Source: Rhodobacteraceae bacterium KLH11 (GTDB lineage Bacteria > Pseudomonadota > Alphaproteobacteria > Rhodobacterales > Rhodobacteraceae). Taken from it: DNA of 64,000 nt. Shown piece after piece: positions 44,601 to 52,408 of the stretch. The stretch is taken from positions 87,977 through 151,976 of the forward strand of contig DS999534.1 of the NCBI GenBank assembly GCA_000158135.1, read 5' to 3'. Positions within the stretch are counted from its first letter, which is position 1. Each line of letters begins with the position of its first letter. Below the pieces are notes generated by a model that saw only the letters and a list, made by a program, of their open reading frames with translations, searched no databases and was not told the origin of the DNA. A program made the translations under genes and the position numbers.

Positions 44601-45152
44601 ATCCGCCCCGATGGTCACCGTCCCCCGGCGCACATCGAACCCTGTGAGCGCGCCGTTGCCACCAAATTGCGGCGTTCCGGTTGTCAGCGTCGCCCGCCCG
44701 GTATTGATGAAGCCGCAGCCGTTGCAGGTGATGCCAAACTCGTTAGCAACCACCACATCCATGCGTTTCCCGGCCACTTCCAGAATACCGTTCAGTTGGG
44801 CCTGGTTGCCACCAACAACCTCACCGATCCAAAGATCCGCTTCCTGCCCTGGCCTCAGGTTACCGTTACCTTCGATAAAACCACCAAGCTCTGTATTCGT
44901 GAACCCGGCCGAGTTGTTCAGGATCAGGTCATCTGCCTGAAAGTCAGTGTAGACATCGTGACTGACGCCTGCGCCATTCGGGGTTGAGATGTTGACGACT
45001 GTTGTGCCGTTCAACGACTGGTCCACATGCGGACGTGGACCTGAGTTGGACCCGACATGTCGGATGTTCTGTGCATGTAGCAGAGCAGGTTGTATCGTCA
45101 ACGCGAGCGTCAGAACCGAAGAAATAACCTGTTCTATAAAACGATTGGACAT
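38610..45152 (-). CDS. cdiA: Two-partner-secretion effector, CdiA-like (2,180 aa)
   Basis: Signal peptide (SVLTLALTIQPALLHA) followed by a TPS secretion domain (about 30-270; VVVANEFGITCNGCGFINTG in the N-P-N-G-I/L position). Then beta-helical filamentous-haemagglutinin repeats (280-1350), with R-K-T-S-S-G-F-L-S-K-K-K-E near 1300. A helical pretoxin region follows (1550-1950; VELIGGLAGFVFSRGDGE) and a variable C-terminus after F-N-A-P-N-K. The toxin ends RVDHVLDHTAPNLNKRKHSV, WKKRG and IRTAYPWP, an R..H-V-x..H.....T-A-Y-P pattern resembling BECR-fold RNases (inference). Such proteins are exported by the TpsB partner and deliver the C-terminus into neighbouring cells. GGAAGAG ribosome site. 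Confidence 0.9.
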   Translation of the reverse strand: MSNRFIEQVISSVLTLALTIQPALLHAQNIRHVGSNSGPRPHVDQSLNGTTVVNISTPNGAGVSHDVYTDFQADDLILNNSAGFTNTELGGFIEGNGNLRPGQEADLWIGEVVGGNQAQLNGILEVAGKRMDVVVANEFGITCNGCGFINTGRATLTTGTPQFGGNGALTGFDVRRGTVTIGADGLNPESRLALTDTSRVDVIARAAAIYGAMRADQLNVVAGANQVDYNWSYDPETGAVTGITEQAGEGTAPALAVDVAALGGMYANAIRLIATENGVGVRLNGDMASSTNIALRADGQLTLGAPSGGPAPQIRAGGRVQVRNRGPILLDGAITSESGDLIDIRTSNGDLTFNGQAAGGAIRLESAGMLNISGAIVAREAFAAASTTSSVALDGTSEVFARSIDVDALTQLSFEGRAAALEAAALTAGTELATGASSELVAESVALIGDDARIEGQAQALDELTIEATDGSVTHTGSSRGQFVTITGDAVQTGTGSQIAAVEDLSVTAQDQAVIDGDLVAGQQANLLVTAGDLSLQGRINAGNTDVTASGQTSLGADALAVGHSVLELRSGALTGGLTVSHFSQLRAGDGLAVTLDTGGLSVAASERVEFDGDLLLDLGGDLENRGTIKASGDLQLRSGSDLSNRGGLLKSGDAMQLVARNGTVLNQSGRIEADGGLAIEAGNLVNQFSSLRVDTSAGRAVIEGSYSVVRCVRSNSDGCLRTETVVVPVSRTVTPSDPRDLPPQSCFSRVRSGRGGGCGGVFSGVPDSSGTVTWTQGTAVDTTGAQPEILSGAGLAIAADTVRNDAGLISAEDGVVVTAGAFENAAYQDTRTTSRATYTKTTDTEVGGGGIDGTNGDREFNITDIDVGTPEIIRRPDPEASLTGEILAGAGININGSTVHSDGNIRAGTSSVLLPQENAAVTEPPLPALVIPTTSLTPVQPDLPELANLDTLIGEGRTSLGTTPVSFEDFFSSDYFLDRLQIQNELFQNINRPAEWNGYPSDRTPYEGGPAVQAPGPGFTGFGDRFGLSETGLVAALDKANASTSGDLTIIAGDIAGAGGSLIAEDGSLSLTSFGDIALEDTELGGDFVDIITGGDFSGKALVIRSSSDTSIFAVGNVTIEGLTHTKEYYTNSSVTKINENLASRFEVGGDLSIISSTNMTLAGVQAQVVGDTRLTAGGSLYLLAEQTSVEYSQGDAKNGEDALSVKAEVTQLTTGGDFIARVGRDAVLVGTQIDAGGAVELVVARDVVLAAAQDIKQSEKRKTSSGFLSKKKETRSTLAVTNRGVGITAGGNIDVIAETGDLTTAGTEFASASGDINLTAIEGNILVGTYTDVFQESHTSERGYLGGLLNKSSQQYTVDHVNTGTDALAALDLSIVSGADTTLVGARLSAGQNLNITTEGDFSVQAAIDSKRSEYFEIDMGMVTLTTVEESSFTETAVLTELLAGQGMSFDIGGDAELVLYQTAGVDAPNLQDLYPEELLAVDGLDLISRDLADEYFYEDTAQLSPAFKALVAIAIAAYIAPHLVVHIGQSAPAAAGAATTTTSIAGFTTATTAASGIQLTALGTGMSAAISSATVSTLDSFVSGDFDLEETLKTAAFSGVTAGVTAGVNLQNAKGDWFDFGVKFGDAAKDSVFGLGPTNGLSFANVLEGTLDAAIRSGLNTAVYGTDFSDSFKADFASTLVNLAIADVQHGIGDYSKKFGIKEGSAPHAFLHALAGCAAAKAQGADCAAGAAGGIAQSVYAGAGSNKPDPDAFAGDPDGYNAAYQTWFASQTRNVELIGGLAGFVFSRGDGENVSAASTIARSGLVNNYLTHTELALFQRDLRACITDAAVDCAEVVNEYRDLSTVHDVELAACGTNQSCIERHLTLIAAAEVSGSFADVTDLLSRLPRGLNGYQETFRNLQYQTAENIASGATFDAAWHNAGKQFEYEFKNTSCNGLSTAECGVAFNAEVKRLADDVRRRTENLERLEAFLGGVGVVVDLTPVGDAVATVQCASTLDASTCTAAAVGWLGPIGDGAKILLRRGDVVIEVIADGKKGFNAPNKVPDDWRPVSGVGAQVSTPKGFTSYRTPDGDIVHISPGGLKYGSDPKFGNRVDHVLDHTAPNLNKRKHSVFNAQGDDALALVDEAWKKRGAPDPNDPLAYVVPMGRTVGMAGETNIRIVTMTKNGSEIRTAYPWP

Positions 45153-45219
45153 GTTTAATCTCTTCCGAACTACGAAACTTGCTTCTCATCCCCGCATATT
45201 TTACCGGGGTTGGGTTTTG

Positions 45220-45269
45220 GCAGGCGGCTCTCCTATATCCCGCCTGCGCAACTATTTCCGTAATTACGG
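45220..45269. terminator. Two inverted repeats between lipoprotein gene and cdiA
   Basis: CCGTAATTACGG (45258-45269) is a perfect palindrome overlapping the lipoprotein stop. GCAGGCGG/CCGCCTGC (45220-45227, 45240-45247; 12-bp loop) could form a hairpin. Neither is followed by a clear T-run, so they may attenuate transcription or stabilise mRNA ends rather than fully terminate. Confidence 0.4.
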
Positions 45270-45776
45270 TTTTTCGTTCAGGGTAAAAAATGGCGGTCTG
45301 TAGCTGTAGTCATCGTTTGGACGATTTCCGTGAGCTGCAGCAACGCCGGAAGCGATCAGAACTCCCAGCATTCCGTGTTGAGAGCCCGATTTTGAAATGT
45401 TTTCCCGAGTTAGATTTCGAACCTCAACTGTCTTGACTTTAGTCTCACCTTTGTATGAGCATTTGAGATCAAGTTCGGTGGTTTCGGCTCCATAGACAGG
45501 CAGCTTGACATTTGCAGGAGTCTGGTACGCCGTCCGAAACATCTCGTTGCGCAATTTGCAGGGAATCCCAACTAATTCTGCTCGTTTACCGTCTTCGCCA
45601 TAAGCAAAAGTACGCGCTTCCAAGGTTACAACTTTTTGGACCGGCACTTTCGAGATGATCTTGGATTCAATCGGTGGTGCCGTGATGTCCTGCAATTCTG
45701 TTGTTGCACAGGCTGAAAGCCCAAGCGCGGCAACCGTCATTCCTGCCATCAGTTTGAGGGAGGTCTTCTGTGTCAT
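45264..45776 (-). CDS. Lipoprotein between cdiB and cdiA
   Basis: 170 residues. Lipobox GLSAC after a hydrophobic stretch (LKLMAGMTVAALG). The mature part has a pair of Cys (IPCKLRNEMFRTAYQTPANV, LKCSYKGETKVKTVEVRN) and a Gly/His-containing end. I chose the ATG at 45776 (GGAG 7 bp upstream). No named family. Conserved location within the secretion locus suggests a role in envelope assembly or export. Confidence 0.75.
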   Translation of the reverse strand: MTQKTSLKLMAGMTVAALGLSACATTELQDITAPPIESKIISKVPVQKVVTLEARTFAYGEDGKRAELVGIPCKLRNEMFRTAYQTPANVKLPVYGAETTELDLKCSYKGETKVKTVEVRNLTRENISKSGSQHGMLGVLIASGVAAAHGNRPNDDYSYRPPFFTLNEKP

Positions 45777-45783
45777 TTCAAAC

Positions 45784-46094
45784 TCCATTTGAGGCTGACA
45801 TAGCCAACAGTCGTATCGGACTAGAAGGCTGGATTGGTGTTTGGTGGAGCCTCATCAGGTCGGCTCAACGCTTGTGCCACCTAACTTCTGCAAGGCAGCC
45901 TGATTGTTAACCATGAATTCCGTACCCACGCTGACCCCAGCCAGATGATACTGTGACCACCTGCACACGACCGAGGTTTTGACATGACCGAAATCGAGGT
46001 CAGCGTTCGTGAGTGGCTCGAACCTCGGCACATTGTAGGCTCCCCATAGTATAGAAACCTTGCTCTCCTTCTTTGGCCAAGTCTCGCTATTCAC
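45784..46094 (-). pseudogene. Duplicated 3' end of cdiB, decayed
   Basis: About 290 bp repeats the last ~95 codons of cdiB (46364-46650). Frame 46094-45855 gives LWGAYNVPRFEPLTNADLDF and WSQYHLAGVSVGTEFMVNNQ, against VEWSAYKAPRLELLMNAGLDF and the following cdiB residues. It then shifts frame, but the homologous end (D-I-A-N-S in the plus-strand complement) continues to about 45784. It is not functional. It sits between cdiB and the lipoprotein gene. Confidence 0.8.
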
Positions 46095-46365
46095 CGCAAC
46101 ACCCTCTCAAAGGGGTGGGGGCAGTCGATGGGTATATGGAAAGGGTCACCCACTAACACGCCGATGCTCAAGCCGTAGAACCAGATCGCTATAAGGAGAA
46201 ATACCGATGCACTATTTTAAGATAGAAATCGGTTATGGAGATGCGCCACTTTCCAGAAACGAGCCGCTATACCCCGTACTAAAAAGCCTTAAGTTGATGA
46301 ACTGAAACGGTTCTTGATGGCAATAGTCCCACTACTTGCCTATTTAATTCTCCGAAAGTGCTTCA

Positions 46366-48090
46366 TTAGAACTGCAACCTCAGGCTGACATACCCAACGG
46401 TCTTATCAGACTCGAAAGCTGGGTTGGTGTTGGGTGGGGAGTCATCAGGCCGGCTCAACGCGTGTGCCACCTGCATCTGCAAGGTAACTTGATTGTTCAC
46501 TATGATATCCGCACCCAAGCTGACACCAGCCAGATGATCCTGTGACCAACGGCGCGAGGCGGAAGGCTTCACATATCCAAAGTCGAGGCCTGCGTTCATG
46601 AGCAGCTCGAGCCTTGGCGCTTTGTAGGCACTCCATTCGACCGTATTGTTTAGGTAAATCCCGGTTTCGCCATACAGGCTATCGTCGTGAAAGCCCCGAA
46701 CCGTGCTCCATCCACCGAAACCGAACTGTTCAATCCCCGGCAGGACGTCGTCCGAATACTGCCCGGACAGCGTTCCTCGATAATTCAATCCGCTATTTCT
46801 AATAGGGGCGGAGAAATCTGTGCGGAGTTTCACCAGACGGAACTCCTGATCGATCACACTGCGTTCCGGAATCTCAGCCCCCAGGGCATCAAGCCCAGCC
46901 TTCAAGCCAAGGTTCCAGAAGAGCCGTCCCGGTCCGATTGTCTGTTCACCCCTAAGACCAAATGAGGCAATCGTCAGGCGCTGGCGTTGGCTGGTAATCT
47001 CGATGTCATTGATCAAGGTTTTGGTTCTGTTCAGTTTCAGGTCACCATAGGCATAAACCTTAGAGGTCTGATTCCGCATCAACAGACGCTCCGTCAGCAG
47101 GATCAGGTATTGGCTGCGCCCCTCAGTGACAAAGGACTGGTCTATACCCTGGGTGATAAACCGATAATCGCTGGCCCCCAGATCTGCATTGAACAGCCAG
47201 TTTCCCAACGGGAAACCCCAGTTGACGGAAACAGAATCCGAATAGCGTTCCCCACGCTCTTCAAACGGCGTGGTGGTGATCCCGATCCTCAACTGGTCAT
47301 TGAGGTTCAACCCGTTGTCGAGACCAAAGGTGCTGGTGCCTTTGATCCGTCCTGTGGATTCAAACCCTGAGTGGTCAAACAGGAAATCCAGATACCACGG
47401 ACGTTGATCCTGCACATCAATCTGGATGAAGGACCCGCCTGGGGATTCTCCGGGCACGAGCTGGAACTGGCCGCTGGCCGACCGGGGCGCATTGATGTTC
47501 TCCAGGCCCTGTTCAAGGTCTCGCAGATTCAGAAGATCGCCTCGTCCGGGCGGGAAGGCAGCATTCAGCCGCGCATCCGCTGGTTTTCCGGTTCCATAGA
47601 CGTAGCCTTCGATGCGACCCGGCACGATGGTAATTACCAGAGACCCATCTGCAATGTCCTGTTCAGGGACATAAGCACGGGTCGTGATAAACCCCAGTTC
47701 CTGATAGAATGTGTTGATCTCGTTCAGTGTCTGCGTAATGTCTGCTGCCGTCGCACAAGTGCCGACCAGATCACGATAGCCTTTGGGCTCACGCTTGAAA
47801 GCTTCAAAGCCTTCGAGGTCAATACTGTGGATATCGAAACAAGGGCCACCCGGGGGAGGGGCATAGAGGTCCGCGCCGGCGGTTTGATCCTGCACCACAT
47901 CTTCACGTTCTTCGAATTCCCGGCGACGTTGCTCCTGATCTTCCGTCTGCTGAGTTTGTTGTTGTTGGATATCGTTGCCTATGCGCCGTAATTCATCTGC
48001 CGAGATGCCCTGCGCCAGCGTCTTGCTCGCAAGCCACCAAAAGACAAATATAAAAATTAAGAAGATAAAATACTGAGCTTTTTTCTCCAT
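46366..48090 (-). CDS. cdiB: Outer-membrane transporter of the ShlB/FhaC/CdiB type
   Basis: 574 residues. N-terminal hydrophobic segment (YFIFLIFIFVFWWLASKTLA); a Gln/Glu-rich linker; POTRA domains (PCFDIHSIDLEGFEAF, then TFYQELGFITTRAYVPEQDI); a C-terminal 16-strand beta-barrel with the conserved loop GGWSTVRGFHDDSLYGETGI (VRGY-type motif) and a final aromatic VSLRLQF, the barrel insertion signal. It exports its TpsA/CdiA partner across the outer membrane. I used the ATG at 48090 (a TTG is one codon upstream). Starts 15 bp after the IalB-like gene. Confidence 0.92.
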   Translation of the reverse strand: MEKKAQYFIFLIFIFVFWWLASKTLAQGISADELRRIGNDIQQQQTQQTEDQEQRRREFEEREDVVQDQTAGADLYAPPPGGPCFDIHSIDLEGFEAFKREPKGYRDLVGTCATAADITQTLNEINTFYQELGFITTRAYVPEQDIADGSLVITIVPGRIEGYVYGTGKPADARLNAAFPPGRGDLLNLRDLEQGLENINAPRSASGQFQLVPGESPGGSFIQIDVQDQRPWYLDFLFDHSGFESTGRIKGTSTFGLDNGLNLNDQLRIGITTTPFEERGERYSDSVSVNWGFPLGNWLFNADLGASDYRFITQGIDQSFVTEGRSQYLILLTERLLMRNQTSKVYAYGDLKLNRTKTLINDIEITSQRQRLTIASFGLRGEQTIGPGRLFWNLGLKAGLDALGAEIPERSVIDQEFRLVKLRTDFSAPIRNSGLNYRGTLSGQYSDDVLPGIEQFGFGGWSTVRGFHDDSLYGETGIYLNNTVEWSAYKAPRLELLMNAGLDFGYVKPSASRRWSQDHLAGVSLGADIIVNNQVTLQMQVAHALSRPDDSPPNTNPAFESDKTVGYVSLRLQF

Positions 48091-48104
48091 CAATTGGCAC
48101 TCGC

Positions 48105-48617
48105 TCAGCTTAGCCGTTCATACGCAGCGGTGAACCCGTACAACGAAACCGGGAAATCAACAGCCTTGTCGCGCGCCGTCCAGACCCGGACCCTTACTTC
48201 CAGCCCTTTGCGAAAGGCTGACAAGACATCCCCGTCCATGCGAAATCCGGCGTGACAGCCAAGTTGGTCGCAAACTTCGTAAAGCACTTTGAAGGGTCGA
48301 CGTTTGTCTACGTTCAACTCAATACCAGGAGCCAGATAGACGCCAACGGGAACTGTCATGACGGCATAGCTTTGGCCCGTGTCTTCATCTGTAGACACGC
48401 TCAAAAGGAAAACAGGCGGACCATCCTCCCTGACGGCAACACTTTGCACCATCTGACAAACTGTGCTTTGCGCTGCGGATTGGCACAGAACACGCCAATC
48501 CGAAAACACCTCTTCAGTAGGCTGTAATTCTGCTACTTGCGCCAAAGCCGTCGAGTGGTAGAGGCCGAGGCCAATACAACTGGCCAATCGGCGCAGCGCA
48601 TGGCCATTCACGTGCAT
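48105..48617 (-). CDS. IalB-like periplasmic protein
   Basis: 170 residues with a signal peptide (ASCIGLGLYHSTALA). Signatures are FSDWRVLCQSAAQSTVCQMV, TVPVGVYLAPGIELNVDKRR and CDQLGCHAGFRMDGDVL, the pattern of invasion-associated locus B family proteins, which have an immunoglobulin-like fold and conserved disulfide Cys. The family's function is not settled. Overlaps the preceding lipoprotein gene by 10 bp and precedes cdiB by 15 bp, so it is part of the secretion operon. Confidence 0.8.
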   Translation of the reverse strand: MHVNGHALRRLASCIGLGLYHSTALAQVAELQPTEEVFSDWRVLCQSAAQSTVCQMVQSVAVREDGPPVFLLSVSTDEDTGQSYAVMTVPVGVYLAPGIELNVDKRRPFKVLYEVCDQLGCHAGFRMDGDVLSAFRKGLEVRVRVWTARDKAVDFPVSLYGFTAAYERLS

Positions 48618-48973
48618 TTAAAGGTGTATGTCACACGAACATGTGACGTGTTTACCGGAAAGCTTGCCGTCTGTACCATTTGGCCGATAGCCGGGTTCCA
48701 GGTCTGCTGTGTGTATGTCGTTTGTTTGTTGAAAGGTTCCGAAACAGATCGGAACGCGATGATCGCGGGCCCCGCACAAATTTCGTTGAACGCGTTCTGA
48801 CTGAACTTGTCCTGCTGAGCTGCACGGTTCTCGCGAACTTCGATTGTTGCCGCAAAGCTACCGTCGCTAGTCGGAGAAACGCCATATAGCACCTTAAGCT
48901 GCTCAGGTGACGTCTCTGTGCAAGCGCCCAAGATAACTAGAAAAACGGCAGAAAACTTGAAGATCGTATTCAT
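48608..48973 (-). CDS. Small lipoprotein at head of the CDI-like operon
   Basis: 121 residues with lipobox LGAC after a hydrophobic start (IFKFSAVFLVI). The mature domain (LKVLYGVSPTSDGSFAATIE, PVNTSHVRVTYTFKC) is beta-rich with a C-terminal Cys. No family recognised. Likely the first gene of the operon; its stop overlaps the IalB-like gene. Confidence 0.65.
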   Translation of the reverse strand: MNTIFKFSAVFLVILGACTETSPEQLKVLYGVSPTSDGSFAATIEVRENRAAQQDKFSQNAFNEICAGPAIIAFRSVSEPFNKQTTYTQQTWNPAIGQMVQTASFPVNTSHVRVTYTFKCT

Positions 48974-49024
48974 GGTTCAAATAACCAATTTGATATGCTT
49001 AGAATTTGAAATCGGTTGCACGCT

Positions 49025-49837
49025 CTACGGGCCATCCTGATCCAGCGGTGCCGCTTCCCACTCGCGGGCAAACCTCTGCGCTGCCTCCAGATCATCGCGA
49101 TCCAATTGTGTGCTTAAGGTGTCTCGGAGAATGCGGGCCTCATCCATACCTCGTGCAGAAGCCAGGTTTGCATAGCCATGCGCTTTGATGAAATCCCGTT
49201 CCACGCCGTTTCCTGATTGATAGGCTTTAGCCAGCTCGAAGAGACCCAGCGGATTGCCAGCCCCTCCCGTGCGCGAAAAGTTTTTGACAGCAGTCTCATA
49301 ACTCTGTTCAACACCTTCGCCATCGCGATAGGCCTGACCCAGGTAGTTGATTGCCGCCACGTGGTTCTGCTCAGCGGCTTGCTGCCAGTAGGTCACCGCC
49401 TTGGCCGTATCCTCGTCAACGCCTTGCCCATCTGCTAAAAGTAGCCCGCAGTTAAACGCGCTGTTGGCATCGCCGGACTCGGCCGCCGAACAAATCAATT
49501 CCGCGGCGCGCTGATAGTCCTGCAAGACCAATTCGCCACTCAGATACATCAAGCCGAGCCGGTTCTGTGCCAGCGCGCTCCCCTGATCGGCGGCCGCGCT
49601 ATAGAGCTCGACAGCGCTGCGCATGTCGCGCTCCGTTCCCAGACCCATTTCAAACAGACGCCCGATGAAGAACGCGCCGTCCGCGTCGCCGTCTTCAAAG
49701 CCCGCCCGGAACTCCTCGACAGCACCTGATACGTTGCCAGCTTCAAGGGCGGCTATGCCTGCAGAAACGTCCGCAAGCGCAACACACGCGATAGATGCAG
49801 ACACCGCTCCGCAAAAAGCGGTTCTCAATGTACTCAA
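49025..49837 (-). CDS. Secreted Sel1-repeat protein
   Basis: 270 residues. Signal peptide (AVSASIACVALA). Then about five Sel1 (TPR-like) repeats: DGDADGAFFIGRLFEMGLGT, GSALAQNRLGLMYLSGELVL, GDANSAFNCGLLLADGQGVD, VAAINYLGQAYRDGEGVEQS and NPLGLFELAKAYQSGNGVER. These alpha-helical solenoids mediate protein contacts, often in envelope or secretion contexts. Located just upstream of the CDI-like operon on the same strand, with a 50-bp gap. Confidence 0.88.
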   Translation of the reverse strand: MSTLRTAFCGAVSASIACVALADVSAGIAALEAGNVSGAVEEFRAGFEDGDADGAFFIGRLFEMGLGTERDMRSAVELYSAAADQGSALAQNRLGLMYLSGELVLQDYQRAAELICSAAESGDANSAFNCGLLLADGQGVDEDTAKAVTYWQQAAEQNHVAAINYLGQAYRDGEGVEQSYETAVKNFSRTGGAGNPLGLFELAKAYQSGNGVERDFIKAHGYANLASARGMDEARILRDTLSTQLDRDDLEAAQRFAREWEAAPLDQDGP

Positions 49838-50394
49838 TTCACTTAACCTTGCTATTTTGCGTTTGGCCGGGGAACGTCAGCTATGCACATTTTGCCCTCC
49901 TTCAATCACTGACCCGCAGCTGAAAATCCGGACCTCACGTGACGCAGTTGACAACATCCCCATCACCACCGCGCCACGCTCGTGTCCAAGGGGGTGTGAA
50001 TATTCATCGGCTAAATTGCGCCAGAGAGCCAATACCGAAGCGCTACTTTAGAATAGCCATTAACTATTAAAGCGTGGTTGTGGCCCTGTCAGAAGAAATT
50101 GACTTGAGGCCGTCCGCTATTGGTCGAACCGTTTCGGCCCGATGTTTGCATCCGAGAGTGGGATGATCTCGGCGGCTCAAAAAGAACAGCTTTATTGGTC
50201 TAGCTGAGACTGTTTCGAATTTGTCTGACAGCACCACCAAATTCCAAAATAGACCAAGGAGTAAAGACAATGCCAAGTGAAGAATATAACGAGGGTTTTG
50301 CTGAGGGAGTGTGGAACGGCATGCAAAATTGACCCCAGTATTGGGGTAATCGGCGTCCAAAGAGTCGGGCTGAATCGGCATTTCGGACAGCCAC
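49838..50394. other. 557-bp intergenic region
   Basis: No solid gene. A 20-codon frame with a good AAGGAG site (50270-50332, M-P-S-E-E-Y-N-E-G-F-A-E) may be the start of a lost gene. It runs into GCAAAATTGACCCC and the hairpin ACCCCA-GTAT-TGGGGT (50332-50347), which resembles an insertion-sequence end. The rest shows nothing notable. Confidence 0.35.
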
Positions 50395-50420
50395 GGAGGC
50401 TCCTGTTTTCAGGAGCCTCC
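50395..50420. terminator. Strong hairpin downstream of the GDSL/RTX gene
   Basis: GGAGGCTCCTG (50395-50405), TTTT loop, CAGGAGCCTCC (50410-50420): a perfect 11-bp stem 17 bp after the stop of the minus-strand gene. No T-run follows on the minus strand, so termination efficiency is uncertain. Confidence 0.65.
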
Positions 50421-50437
50421 GCCGCAGTTCTCTCTAT

Positions 50438-51952
50438 TTACACAAAACCCCAATCCTGCGCATCCGCAACAAGAGGGTTGCTTTCCAGACCGTCAGGCAA
50501 GTCCAGACCAACCACAACTTCGATGCTTTCTATGCGCGTGGCCGTAATACCCAGATCGGCCAAAGTCAGTTCTCCGGCCTCATAGGCGGCGGCGGTGTCC
50601 GCCTCAAGGCGCAGCACCAGATGGTCGTTGCCCCGACCGCCGATAAAGAGGTTGGAATCATCGGAGTCATCTGCGCCATACAGCGACTGTTCGGTGAAGA
50701 TGAATACATCATCCCCGCGCCCGCCGACCAGAACGTCCGAGCCCAGACCGTCAATCAGAACATCCTCGCCGCGCGCCCCGATGGAACGGTCATTTCCAGA
50801 GCCGTCCGCAATCACATCATCGCCGCGGCCACCCGTTAGCAGATCAGACCCACCGCCGCCCGAGATCAGGTCATCACTGCGACCGCCCTTGACAATATCC
50901 GCGCCAAGCCCGCCCAGAGCCACATCGTCTCCACGACCCAGGCTGATGAAATCACTACCGTCGCGGCCCAGAATCATGTCCTGATCCCGCGTGCCGGTCA
51001 GATAGTCAGACCCCGAGGTGCCAATCTGGCTGTTGCCGGTCAGCACGCCCAATTCAAACTGCAACATGACTTCGTTGAGCTTTTCCGAAGGATGGATAAC
51101 ATCCGTCATCGCGATCTGGTCAATCGGCACGCCTTCGACAGCGGGGTTGATTGTTTGTGAATCCAGCGTTTGCGGGTCGTCGAAGGTTCTGAAACCAAAG
51201 GTCAGAATTTCGCCCTGAACCTCGTCGAACAATTCGGCAAAATCGACAAGTTTGATGTTCAGGCCCAGATCCGCGAACGCGTCGGTCTCGGCTCTCACAC
51301 GGTCGTTGAAATGTGCCGAGGCAATGTCGGACGCCGCCAGAATGTCTTCCGAGAGGAACCCGAATTCAGAGTTCAGAGGCAAGTCCCCCTGTTTCGGAAT
51401 CGTATACAGGATGAGGTTTTCGACCCCCGCATCCTCAAGACGACCGGCCTGATTGAGAACTTCCTCAAACAGACGATCCCCAAAGGTGATGGCATCTGCT
51501 TCGACGGAATCCCCGGTCACCGGGAAATCCGGGGCATTCACATCGTTGATGCCAATGAAAATCGAGGCCGTCGCGTTGTCTGACAGACCATCCTCGGGGA
51601 TGCCTGCAAGAAAGGAATCGACCTGCCCAGACAGATCCATACGCTCCAGCCCTTCGGGCGCATCGGGGTCTTTCGGAATACCGAATGTGTCGAGAAAGTC
51701 GAAAATCGTCCGGTCAACCAGCGCCCGTGCCCCGCTTACCGCAAAGTTCTGTGTGTCTTCAACACCCAGTTCTCCGGGTAGGAAATTCGCGTAGTTGAAC
51801 CCGTTATTTGCCTGGCCTTCCGTAAAGATATCCGGGTTCACCAACGGGTTGGTACCGGTCCCGGTTGCGCCGGACAGCAGTTGGGTAAATCGGCCGCCAT
51901 CTGTGTAGCTGTCGCCAAAAAAGAGGATGCTTTCAATGTCAAAATTCGTCAT
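50438..51952 (-). CDS. Secreted GDSL hydrolase with RTX repeats
   Basis: 504 residues. The N-terminal SGNH/GDSL esterase-lipase domain (1-310) has block I FFGDSYTDGGRFTQL (catalytic Ser), block III IFIGINDVNAP (Gly/Asn oxyanion residues) and block V DVIHPSEK (Asp-x-x-His). Then about ten RTX nonapeptides (330-430; GRDGSDFISLGRGDDVALGG style) that bind calcium and guide type I secretion, and a short C-terminal end DGLESNPLVADAQDWGFV. There is no Sec signal, as expected for RTX substrates. Probably an extracellular ester hydrolase; substrate unknown. Confidence 0.9.
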   Translation of the reverse strand: MTNFDIESILFFGDSYTDGGRFTQLLSGATGTGTNPLVNPDIFTEGQANNGFNYANFLPGELGVEDTQNFAVSGARALVDRTIFDFLDTFGIPKDPDAPEGLERMDLSGQVDSFLAGIPEDGLSDNATASIFIGINDVNAPDFPVTGDSVEADAITFGDRLFEEVLNQAGRLEDAGVENLILYTIPKQGDLPLNSEFGFLSEDILAASDIASAHFNDRVRAETDAFADLGLNIKLVDFAELFDEVQGEILTFGFRTFDDPQTLDSQTINPAVEGVPIDQIAMTDVIHPSEKLNEVMLQFELGVLTGNSQIGTSGSDYLTGTRDQDMILGRDGSDFISLGRGDDVALGGLGADIVKGGRSDDLISGGGGSDLLTGGRGDDVIADGSGNDRSIGARGEDVLIDGLGSDVLVGGRGDDVFIFTEQSLYGADDSDDSNLFIGGRGNDHLVLRLEADTAAAYEAGELTLADLGITATRIESIEVVVGLDLPDGLESNPLVADAQDWGFV

Positions 51953-52216
51953 GTGTTTCTCCTCTGGTTTTATTGGTGGGTCCCGTCGCAGCCCATCGTG
52001 TCACCCGGTTTCCTCCAAAACCGGCACATTCTGATCCTCCGACACGTTTTTTGTTCAGACGAATGTCGAAAAAAAATCAGATGGTCGTGACCGAAATCTG
52101 GCTCAGTAACTCGCCAAATGCTGTTTAGGCTAGCCGTATGTGCATTACGGTGTGCGAATGCATACCAAAAAAACCTATAGTGGAAAAAGAAAAACTTTAC
52201 TTTACCAGAGGGCGGA
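51953..52216. other. Intergenic, upstream of the hydrolase gene
   Basis: Presumably includes the hydrolase promoter; I could not identify convincing boxes. No gene supported. Confidence 0.35.
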
Positions 52217-52408
52217 ATGGGTGAAACTCTTAGCAGTTTGAAAAGGAAAGATATTCTCCGAGCATCAATGGAGGAGTTTGTTTGCAAAGGTTTTGACGGC
52301 GCGCGGATCGAGCGAATCGCACAGCGGGCAAAAGTTTGCGACACATCCCGAACATTGCGCGGATGCAGAACCAGTTTGTTGGGCTCTGTGCAAAGATTTA
52401 GCTGTTGA
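52217..52408 (+). pseudogene. TetR-type regulator, N-terminal fragment
   Basis: Encodes LKRKDILRASMEEFVCKGFD, GARIERIAQRAKVCD: the first two to three helices of a TetR DNA-binding domain (typical I-L-x-A-A..F..x-G-F-x-x-x-x-I..I-A..A-x-V). After this the sequence becomes unrelated and soon stops; ligand-binding domain absent. No ribosome site stronger than GGGCGG. A remnant, not a working regulator. Confidence 0.65.
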
